Source: an uncultured Opitutia bacterium (GTDB taxonomy: Bacteria; Verrucomicrobiota; Verrucomicrobiia; Opitutales; Opitutaceae). From it: DNA of 64,000 nucleotides. The translations under genes were made by a program, and so were the position numbers. How positions within the stretch are numbered: position 1 is the first letter of the stretch; every line of letters starts with the position of its first letter. Shown here piece after piece: positions 20,196 to 28,890 of the stretch. The notes beneath the pieces were generated by a model. That model made no database searches. It had not been told where the DNA came from and saw nothing but the letters and a program-made list of their open reading frames with translations. The stretch is taken from assembly GCA_903881475.1 (NCBI GenBank), contig CAIRTK010000044.1, forward strand, positions 32,198-96,197, in the 5' to 3' direction.

Positions 20196-23100
20196 TCAAA
20201 ACGAGGCGGTGACGGACAGGGAATACGTGCGGCCCCGCCAGTCGCCGTAAGGCTGCACGCCGGCACCTGCGCTGCCATTCACGTAGCGCGGGAAGGCGGA
20301 ACCGAAGATATTGTTGACGCGCAGTTGCGCGCGCAGGCCGTACCGCGGGTTTTTCCACGGGAGCCAGCGGGTCAGGTCGCGGTGCACATACGAATCGTAC
20401 TGCAGGAAGGAGCCGATGCGGTCGCTGCCCTGGGCCGCCCATTCCGTCGCAGGGAGTATCCGCGAATGGAAATAGTGGCCATCCAGACCGAAGCCATAGT
20501 CCCGGTTGGCCCAGCTCGCGCCGAAATTCGCGCGGTATTTCAAAAGCCCCGAGGTGGCGCCATCGGGATTGCTCAATTCATCCACCGTGGGCGAGGTCGG
20601 ATAGATCTGCACCTCATAGCGCTCGTAGTAGAGCAGCCGGCCGTAAAATTCCAACGTGCCGCCGAAACACTCCGTCCACGCGTAGTCGACCGACGCGTTC
20701 CAATTTTGCGAATGGCGCGAGGCGAGGTTGACGGCGCCGGTAACGAGCGAGTCGATCGGGCCGGCGGTGTAGGGACTGCCGGGCTGGAGTGGAGCGCGGA
20801 TCACGCGCTCCGGAAACACGGACTCCAAATTGACCACGGCCTGGGCGTCGAGCACGACGACCTCGTTGGTCTTGCGCGTATCGACAAAGTCCAGGCCCAG
20901 GCGGAGGCGCTGAACCTTGCCCCGCTGGAAGATGATGCCGGCAGCCTGGGTGATGGCGGCCTCGGGGCGCAGATTCGGGTCCGGCGCATCGTTCGCCTGC
21001 ACGTCGTAGATTTGCTGCCGCACCGGGTCGGTGATCTGGGTGTAATTCAAACCCGGCGTGCCACCGGGTGCCGACAGGGGCCGGCTCATCTGAGGTGTGG
21101 GTACCCGGTTCGACGTGGTAAGGCTGCCGCGCAGGGAAAATCCGCCGCCGAAGTCGGCTTTCAGCGCGAAGGTCGGCGCCACGTTGGTCTCGCGCGAGGT
21201 ATCGGCGGCGATGTAACGCACGGCGAGATCGCCATCGAGCGCCCGGAGCCAGAGCGGGAGCCGGGCGGTGGGGAGCACCGGGGACTGCAGCTCGCCGAAA
21301 ATGCTGACGCGCTGCAGGGTGCGGCCCTGCCAGTCAACGGGCGGGCTGGCGAGGGTGCCGTCGGCGTAACGCTCGTCATCCGTGAAATCGGCGAGATGCG
21401 TGCGGCGGTAGTCGGCGCCGACATTGACCGCGCCGCTGCCGGTGGGCAGCGACAGGGAGCGGTTGGAAACCCGGAAGGCGGCGTCGAGCGTGTCGTAGTT
21501 GCCCAGGGTCACAAATTGCCCGCGGCTCCCGCGGTAGATCAGCACCTGGTCGTAAAACTGCGGCGGCGGGCCGTAGACCTGGGTGTCGCGCAGCGGGTTG
21601 TAGATGCCCGCATCGACGAGCTGCTGCCAGCGGGCGGGGTCGGCGCCGCCGAGGCCGCGATATTTGGCGAGATTGTGGGCATACTGCCCGTCGAGTGAGA
21701 CGCGCCAGTCGGACGGCAGCTTGAGCATGACGCCGGCGAGCAGGGAGGAAAATTCGAGCCGGGCCTCGCTGTAATCCGGGCCGAGCAGCGGGGCGATCTC
21801 GTTCAGCGAAACCGCGACATCCTGATGAAAGGGATTGAACGGTGAGCTGGCAGACAGGGTCAGGTCCGCCGGAAATACGTCGTAGCCGCGGTTGACGACG
21901 GTCCGGGCATAGGTGCCGTCGAGCCCGATCTGGAGCCACGGGGCGAAATCATAGACGCCGGACAGGAAATAAGAGGCGTGCTGCTGCTGGCGGCCATAGG
22001 GATAATCATGGCTGTTGGTCGAGGCCGCCAGGCCACCGGGGGTTGCGAAGAGGTCCACGTTGCGCACGCCCTCCCGGCTGGCAAAAGCGGCGAGCCCGCC
22101 GGTGCCGTCGGCGCCGGGCGCCACGGAGGTCACGCTGGAGGTGCCGGGGCCGAACAGCGGGGAGCCGTCGGCGCTGCGGACGTTCGGGGTCGCGCGGTAG
22201 AGCGGGGCGTCGTTGGTCGCAACCGGCGTGTCGTTGGCCGCCAGATAGCCCAGTTCGGCCTCGGTCGGAGGCGTGGACTGCGTGAAGGTGGCGCTGAGGC
22301 GCACGCGCAGCGCGCCATCAAGCAGGGTCTCGCCATGCTGCAGGGACAGGGAGGATTGCGGCGCATCGAAGCGGGCCAGGGCGTTGGTGTAGGTGGCGGT
22401 CACCTCGGTGATGTCCACGTCCGGGCGCAGGACGATGTTGATGACGCCGCCCACGGGATTGCCGGTATAGAGGGCGGAGGCGGACACCGGCAGCACCTCG
22501 ACCTGCTGAACCAGGCTGATGGGAATGAGGCTCACATCCGGCGGCAACGCGCCGGAGCCGATGGTCAGGACCTCGGGAAGTCGCCGTCCGTTGACGAGGA
22601 CGACGGTTTCATCCGAGCCGTAGCCGCGCAGGTTAAGGTTGGTGCTGCCGGCGATGAAACTGTTCTGGGTGCCGTCCTGGTCGGGCGAAAGGACGGACGC
22701 GTCGCTCTCCAGGATTTCCCGCTGGAGGAACTCATTCAGGTTCACGACCCCGCTTCGGGCGATCTGCTTGCGGTCAAAGATCGTATACGGAATCGCGTCG
22801 TTCATGGTCCGGCTCAGGTCCAGGTTCCCCGTGGCCGTCTGGGGCATCGCAGGCGTCCGGCTGTGGTCAAAGGCCTCGTTGCGCCCGGATTTGTCGTGGA
22901 CGACATAGGGGTCCAACCGGGTGGGATCATCGGCCTTCTGCATGGCCTGGGTTTCGAGGACCAGCACGCGGCCGGCTTCCACCCGGGCGCCGGTGATTTC
23001 CAAGGAACGGTAATTGGGTGCGGTGGCGAGCACCTGGTACGTGCCCGGGGGCACCAGGGCGAAACCGAAGTCCCCGTTTTCGTTTGTTCGCGCGGATTTG

Positions 23101-23484
23101 CGGAGATCGGGAATCCGCACCTGTACGTCCCGCGCCGGCGTGCCATCGGGCGCCAGCAGCCGTCCCTTGACGGAGCCGGCGGGCCGGCGTGACGATGAAC
23201 TTGCCCCGGCCGTTGCGTCGCGCGGTGAAGCCGGTGCCGAGCAACAGATGCGTGAGCGCGTCCTCCGGTTCGTAGCGACCGAGGACCGGGGTGGACTGCA
23301 CCCGGCCCAGTTCGTCGAAGGAAAACAGCACCTCTATTTTTGCCTGGTCGGAAAACGCCAGCAGGGCTTCGGAAGCGGGTTCGGCGGGAAGGTTGAAGTC
23401 CAGCGGCTCAGCCCGGGCGAGAGCAGGAATGAGGAAACCCAGGCACAAGAGCAGGCGGTGGGGGAAAAGGAAGGTGCGAAGCAA
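20196..23484 (-). CDS. TonB-dependent outer-membrane receptor with N-terminal STN domain; reading frame interrupted near 23181-23183
   Basis: STN segment (DFNLPAEPASEALLAFSDQAKIEVLFSFDELGRVQSTPVLG) in frame 22927-23484; carboxypeptidase-regulatory-like, plug and barrel domains in frame 20196-about 23190; C-terminal TYSLSVTASF. Confidence 0.85.
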
Positions 23485-23520
23485 AATAAAAATGAGAGTG
23501 GAAGAAAGGGGCGCCGCCGC

Positions 23521-24522
23521 TCAGTGGGCGGCGCGGTTGCTGACCTGCACGGTGCCGTTCAGGTCGTGGGTCACATGGACCTGCAGTCCCTCCTCGATGA
23601 AGCTCAGAAAGCCATCGAGATCGTCGAGGCTGTAGCGTCCGCCGATCCGCTTCCGGGCGGCATCGGGCGAAACGGTGATCCCGCGCCCATGGTAGCGGGC
23701 AAAGCGGGCGAGGGCATCGCCCAGCGCCACCCCATGGAACACGACCTGGCCCTGCCGCCACGCGAGGGCGTCATCGAGGCCGGCCGCGGAGAGCCGGCGG
23801 ACGTCCATCCCGTCGGGCCCGGCGGACAGCTGGTCACCGGCCCCGAGCGTCTGCGGGGCGGAGGCCCGGCCGTTCATGTCGCCCGGGTGCGCCTGCACGG
23901 AACCCTCAATGACCGTGACCTCGAACGTGGTGGCGGTTTCCGCGCGGACATTGAATTGGGTGCCGGTCACGCGCACGGAGCCGGCGGGCGACTCGACGAT
24001 GAACGGCCGGGATGGATCCTTGTGCACGGCAAAAAACGCCTCGCCGGAGGCGAGGAGCACATGCCGGGTCCGGCCGGTGATTTCGACCTGGAGGTTGGTC
24101 TGGGCGTTGAGGTCGATGCGGGTCCCGTCGGCGAGGGTGAGCGACTGCCGCTGGCCCACGGGGGTGGCCACGGTTTCGAGCTGGGTCTGGGGCCGCGCCA
24201 GCCAGACCGTGAGGGCGACCGCGGCGGCGGCGGCGAGGGATCCCCCGGCGGTCCATCTGACCCAGCGGGAGCGGCGCCGTGTCGCGGCCGGCGGCAGAAA
24301 ATCCACCGCATCGACGGCGGCGAGGGCCGGGAGCTTCTGCTCGAGATCGGCGGAGAGCTGGCAGTACTGCGAGAGCAGGTCGCGGTGCGCGGGACCGCTG
24401 GCAAGCCAGGCATCGAGGGCGCTGCGGTCGGCGGCCGACAGCGCCGAGCCGTCGAGCCGGGCGGCCCAGAGCGAAGCCTGCTCATCGGCGGCGGGATTGA
24501 AGGGAGGAGGATTCGGATTCAC
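23521..24522 (-). CDS. FecR-family anti-sigma / transmembrane sensor
   Basis: 333 aa; N-terminal WAARLDGSALSAADRSALDAWLASGPAHRD, single TM, FecR core LADGTRIDLNAQTNLQVEI, C-terminal STN-like part. Confidence 0.9.
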   Translation of the reverse strand: MNPNPPPFNPAADEQASLWAARLDGSALSAADRSALDAWLASGPAHRDLLSQYCQLSADLEQKLPALAAVDAVDFLPPAATRRRSRWVRWTAGGSLAAAAAVALTVWLARPQTQLETVATPVGQRQSLTLADGTRIDLNAQTNLQVEITGRTRHVLLASGEAFFAVHKDPSRPFIVESPAGSVRVTGTQFNVRAETATTFEVTVIEGSVQAHPGDMNGRASAPQTLGAGDQLSAGPDGMDVRRLSAAGLDDALAWRQGQVVFHGVALGDALARFARYHGRGITVSPDAARKRIGGRYSLDDLDGFLSFIEEGLQVHVTHDLNGTVQVSNRAAH

Positions 24523-25085
24523 GGGCGGACTTCCGGCTGGGAGACGGGCGGTTGAGTGGTGCGGAGCGGATCAGCGGTGGCGGCCAGGGCCGTGCGCAGG
24601 AGGCGCAGGGCGCGGGCGTGCTGTTTTTCGACCGTGCTGACGGCGATGCCGAGCTGGCGGGCGATGTCCTGATGGGAGAGCAGTTCGATTTTGCGCAGCA
24701 GGAGCACCGTGCGGCAGCCTTCGGGCAGCTGGGCGATGGCCTGTTCCAGCTGCTGGAATTCCTGACGGGCCATCACCTGCTGCGCCACGCCCGGCTGGGT
24801 GGACGCTGCGATTTCAAAATTGGCCTCGCCCGGCACGAACGGGGCGATCTTGCGGCGCTTGAGCCGGTTGAAGGCGAGGCGGCGGGCGGTGGTGTAGAGC
24901 AGGGCCTCGGGCTTTTCCGCCGACTGGTCCTCCATCTTCGGATAAACCCGCAGGTAGGCGTCATGGGCCACATCCTGCGCCTCGGCCGGATCGCCGAGCA
25001 GGCGCGCAAGGTGGCGCCGCAACGGCTCCAGCGTCGCATGATAAAGGCTGGCAAAGCTCCGGGGCGGGGAGGGTTTGTCAGTCAT
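24519..25085 (-). CDS. ECF RNA polymerase sigma factor (FecI-like)
   Basis: 188 aa; region 2 ARLLGDPAEAQDVAHDAYLRV, region 4 LPEGCRTVLLLRKIELLSHQDIARQLGIAVSTVEKQHARAL; overlaps fecR-like gene by 4 nt. Confidence 0.93.
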   Translation of the reverse strand: MTDKPSPPRSFASLYHATLEPLRRHLARLLGDPAEAQDVAHDAYLRVYPKMEDQSAEKPEALLYTTARRLAFNRLKRRKIAPFVPGEANFEIAASTQPGVAQQVMARQEFQQLEQAIAQLPEGCRTVLLLRKIELLSHQDIARQLGIAVSTVEKQHARALRLLRTALAATADPLRTTQPPVSQPEVRP

Positions 25086-25148
25086 GGGGACAAACGGCCC
25101 TTGGCACCGGAGTGATCAGGATGGGCTGGGGCGGACCAGGTTTCACGT

Positions 25149-25163
25149 TGTCAAAAGATGACA
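25149..25163. promoter_or_regulatory. TGTCA-N5-TGACA palindrome upstream of the ECF sigma gene
   Basis: tgtcaaaagatgaca in the 178-bp gap 5' of the sigma factor start (25085); minus strand contains TTGACA. Confidence 0.3.
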
Positions 25164-25263
25164 GCCAAGTGCGGCGAAACCACTATTCCCCGGCCGGAAA
25201 TACTTGCGACAAATTTCCGGCCTGCGGGCCGGACCCGGACACGGCCGCCCGACCCGGCGGTCG

Positions 25264-25938
25264 CTAGACCTTTTCGGCGATGACGAGGAACTGCTGGCCG
25301 AACAGCCGCCAGAGGAAGGGCAGGGCGAGGTAGAGCCGCAGCAAGACCAAGGGATAACGGGGGGCTCCAACCATCGAATACGGCAGGAACCGGGCGCGCG
25401 AGAGGGTGACGCGGTATCCGTTATTGGTGAGGGCTTCACCGAGGGACATCTCGGTCAGGCAGAGGAAATGATCCCAAAAATCCCAGTAAGCGCCCTGCAC
25501 GTGCTTGATATTCGGCCCGAGCGCGATCAGGCGGCCGCCGGGCTTGAGGCAGCGGCGGGCCTCGACGAGCGTGTCGCGGAGGGCCTTCTTGTCGGGCAGG
25601 TGCTCGAAGAAATTGCTCGTGAAGACGACGTCGAGCGAAGCGTCCGGCAATTGCCACCGGGTCGAGCAGTCCTGGGCGAGGAACGTCACGCCCGGGGCGA
25701 GGTGCTCGGGCGACCGGGGATTCAGGTCCATGCCGAATTTCTGCCCGCATGAAATATGGTTGATGAACTCCCCGTAGCCGCAGCCGAGATCGAGGACGGA
25801 ATCGGTCCGGCGTACGAACTGCTGGAAATAGCCCGAGGCCAGAATTTCCCACACCCGGGTGCGGTAGCCCAGCATGGAGGTGAAGCGGTGCTCATAAATG
25901 CGCTGGAGCTCCGAGGGATCCTTGATGCTTTGGCTCAT
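25264..25938 (-). CDS. class I SAM-dependent methyltransferase
   Basis: 224 aa; SVLDLGCGYGEFINHI, FEHLPDKKALRDTL. Confidence 0.85.
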   Translation of the reverse strand: MSQSIKDPSELQRIYEHRFTSMLGYRTRVWEILASGYFQQFVRRTDSVLDLGCGYGEFINHISCGQKFGMDLNPRSPEHLAPGVTFLAQDCSTRWQLPDASLDVVFTSNFFEHLPDKKALRDTLVEARRCLKPGGRLIALGPNIKHVQGAYWDFWDHFLCLTEMSLGEALTNNGYRVTLSRARFLPYSMVGAPRYPLVLLRLYLALPFLWRLFGQQFLVIAEKV

Positions 25939-26016
25939 GAAACGGGAGGTGTGAGCGAACGCGGAAAACCCCGGCAGGGCAAGCGCCCAGTCCTGGGCTG
26001 AAGGGTGCCTTCCGGT

Positions 26017-28866
26017 TCAGCGGAATCCAAAGGCGGTCATGTAAGCCCAGTCCCAGGCGTTGTTCCCATTGGGGCCGACCGTGACCCGCAGGCGCAGCCG
26101 GCTGCCGGCAGGCCGGGCGGGCAGCGGCGCATGCATGACCTGGTCCCCACGGTCAGCCGGCACGGTCAGCGGCTGCAGCCAGCGGCGGAAGACCGTCTCC
26201 ACGGAGCCATCCGGCCGCAGGCATTCCGCGATGAATTCCACGCCATCCGTCCTTCCGCCATGGCTGTAACTGCCCTCAAGGAGACCGCCGGTGAAGCTTA
26301 CTTCCCTGGCGGAGGGCGGCAGGTTGAACAGCAGGGAGCTGGGTGCGTTGAGCAGCAGGGCATCCCGGTCTTGCACGGTAGTCAGTCCGCAGCCGACCGA
26401 CTCGACGGCCACCGGCAAGGTGGTGAAACCGGGAAATTGGGAGTGAAGGAAATTACCGCGCACGAATTGAAGGCGGCTGACAAACGACCAGCCCCACGCG
26501 GTACCGCCACCTGGCACCGGATCAGTGCGGACGACAATCCGCGAGCCGGGCTGATAGGTGGGTGGCAGCGGGGCCAGCAGCAGTTGCTTGCCGCGGTCGG
26601 TCGGCACGTAGCGGGGATGGAGCGAGCGGCGGGCCAGCAACTGGGGCGGTTGCCCCGGCGGCTCGAGTTCAACACTGAAGCTGACCCCATCCGTGCGACC
26701 TCGCAGGTAAGCGTCCTCATCAATGCCAATGATCAGGTTCAACTGCCGTTCCGTGCCGTTCATGGTGAACACGGCGCGGCTCGGGGAGGGCAGATACTGC
26801 ACGCGTTCGCCCCGGTACATCGGCGTAACGTCCCGCGGGGGATCAATGTAATCCGGCGGGTCCCGGAACACCGAGTGAGAATAGTAGATGGGAAGCTTGC
26901 CGGTGACCGCCACGGCAGGGCGGGGAACCGTATAAAATGACACGGTGAAACGGTCGGCCAGGAAGCAGCCGGGGCTGGAGGTATGGAGCCGCAAGCGGCG
27001 AACTTTCTTGCCCGGTTGTCCAGCCAGCAAGGCGAGCACATCCGGGGTGCCTTCCAAAGTCGGATTCAACAGTGAGGGGACGCCCACGCTGCTGGCGATG
27101 ATTCGCTGGTCGAGGGTCTGGGTGAGTCCGTCGCCCTGCAGGTCCATGAAAAGGAGCGGTGGCTTGTAGAGAAAAGCGAGGGCGTTGCCCGCCAGGCTCG
27201 AGGGCAGCGAGAAGGAGAACAGCAGCATTTGATCCGGGCCGACTTCCGGCACGGTGACATCCTCGCCCAGTCTGATCCCTTGGGTGGAGAGCAAATGCGG
27301 CGGAACGGGTTTCGTTGCACCGGGCCGGACTTTCAGCAGCAGGGCGTCATCCTCGAGCAGTACCGGCTGGTAGAGGTTCAGGATCGTCAACAGACTCAGG
27401 GAGTCGTCGATGGCTACAAACCGGTGGTCGATGGTCTGGAGTTTCAGCAGAATGAAATCCGGGCGCGTCGCCGGGTCGGCAAAATGCCGGTTGTTGAGCT
27501 CCTTGACGAAACGGTTGTATACCCCGTAGGTGCCGCAGCACACCGGGGTCGGCTGGTAATTGAATCCATTCAACAGCAGCAGGCCGATCTCGTGGCCGAA
27601 GAAATCGATCGAAGCGGAGCCGACGGCCTCGCGCACCCGGGGTAGGTCGTAGGTGGCGCGGCGCAGCCCGAGGGCCGTGTCGGACTGGTCCTTCAGGTCA
27701 TCGGCGGTGAGGAGTGCATGGAAATTATGGGCCCATTGGGGACCCACGTTCCGGATCAAGTCGATCATGCGGCCGGGGTACAGCTCCTGGCTGCCCGCGA
27801 TGCTGAATGCGGCGACGGCGAGAGGGAAGAAAAGGGTGATGCCTCGGGCGAGCAGGTGGCGGCTGCGCAGGCCGAGGATGTGTTCCAGCATCGGGACCGT
27901 GAACGCGGCGACACAGGCGAAATCCACGAAGATGTACATGTGTCCATCGGAGCGGACGTAGCCATGCTTCCAGGAGACGTAGGTCACCCCGGCCAGCAGC
28001 ACGCAGCTGGCCAGCATGGCGGGATTAGCGCGGCGGTGCACGGCCGTCCAGGCCAGCAGGGTCAGAAGCCCGGTGGTCATGGCGGCACCAATCACCAGCA
28101 GCCGCACCGGTGTCACCAGCGCCATGGCTTCATTGTAGCCCTGGGCAATGTGGCTGATGGCCTCGACGTAAGCCGGCAGGTGCAAGGGGTTTTGGCCGGC
28201 GGCGAGCCACCAGCCGGTCAGGCCCAGCAGGTAGCCTCCCGCAATCCAACCGGCCCGTCGCCATGAGCGGGTGAGCAGGGCCATGAGCGCGACGCAGAAC
28301 AGTCCGCCGAACGTCTCGGCCAGTTGGGTGCCTTTGATCAGTGATAGAAAGGCGAGGAAGACCGCCGCCGCCACGCTGGCCGCCAGCCGGTCGGGTAGCG
28401 AATAGTTCAGGATGAGGAACAGGCCGCTCAGCAGGATCGTGAAGGTGAACAGTGTGTCACCCACGTTCAGCTCGAGCAGCATCGCCGCGAGCCAAGCCCA
28501 GTGCCAACCCGTGCTGCGGGGGGCCGCGCACAGAAACCAGAGGATGAGCGCGGAGAGCCCAAGCGTGAAAAAAACCTGGAGGGCGAGCTGGGTCCAAAAC
28601 AGCTCGCCGCTGTAATCCCAGCCGAACATCACGAAGCCGTAGGGGCCGGCGGTGGTGTTGACCTGGGAGCCAAACTGGTAGCCGTGGGCCGTAAAATGGG
28701 CGTAGGTGGCATGGATCGAGGAATCGAGGTCGGGCTCGAGCACCCGCCACACCGGCGTCAGGTAATAGATGCCCAGGATGAGCCAGAGGATTCCAAGGAC
28801 CACGCCGCGCCATGAAACGAATGGCCGCAGGACAGCGGGAAGACCGGTGGAATTCGCTGGGTTCAT
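26017..28866 (-). CDS. large polytopic membrane protein (GT-C-like) with two C-terminal DRGxQ/WxYW-type modules
   Basis: 949 aa; N-terminal TM region, C-terminal soluble region with PTDRGKQ...GWSF and PADRGDQ...WDWAYM repeats. Confidence 0.75.
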   Translation of the reverse strand: MNPANSTGLPAVLRPFVSWRGVVLGILWLILGIYYLTPVWRVLEPDLDSSIHATYAHFTAHGYQFGSQVNTTAGPYGFVMFGWDYSGELFWTQLALQVFFTLGLSALILWFLCAAPRSTGWHWAWLAAMLLELNVGDTLFTFTILLSGLFLILNYSLPDRLAASVAAAVFLAFLSLIKGTQLAETFGGLFCVALMALLTRSWRRAGWIAGGYLLGLTGWWLAAGQNPLHLPAYVEAISHIAQGYNEAMALVTPVRLLVIGAAMTTGLLTLLAWTAVHRRANPAMLASCVLLAGVTYVSWKHGYVRSDGHMYIFVDFACVAAFTVPMLEHILGLRSRHLLARGITLFFPLAVAAFSIAGSQELYPGRMIDLIRNVGPQWAHNFHALLTADDLKDQSDTALGLRRATYDLPRVREAVGSASIDFFGHEIGLLLLNGFNYQPTPVCCGTYGVYNRFVKELNNRHFADPATRPDFILLKLQTIDHRFVAIDDSLSLLTILNLYQPVLLEDDALLLKVRPGATKPVPPHLLSTQGIRLGEDVTVPEVGPDQMLLFSFSLPSSLAGNALAFLYKPPLLFMDLQGDGLTQTLDQRIIASSVGVPSLLNPTLEGTPDVLALLAGQPGKKVRRLRLHTSSPGCFLADRFTVSFYTVPRPAVAVTGKLPIYYSHSVFRDPPDYIDPPRDVTPMYRGERVQYLPSPSRAVFTMNGTERQLNLIIGIDEDAYLRGRTDGVSFSVELEPPGQPPQLLARRSLHPRYVPTDRGKQLLLAPLPPTYQPGSRIVVRTDPVPGGGTAWGWSFVSRLQFVRGNFLHSQFPGFTTLPVAVESVGCGLTTVQDRDALLLNAPSSLLFNLPPSAREVSFTGGLLEGSYSHGGRTDGVEFIAECLRPDGSVETVFRRWLQPLTVPADRGDQVMHAPLPARPAGSRLRLRVTVGPNGNNAWDWAYMTAFGFR

Positions 28867-28890
28867 TCAGCCGGGGGCGCCCGAACTGCG

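Noticed and set aside
19622-20278. Full 218-aa ORF as a novel protein
   Set aside because: The N-terminal ~69 aa overlaps the 3' end of the TonB receptor gene and is low-information; the real gene is the C-terminal ACP
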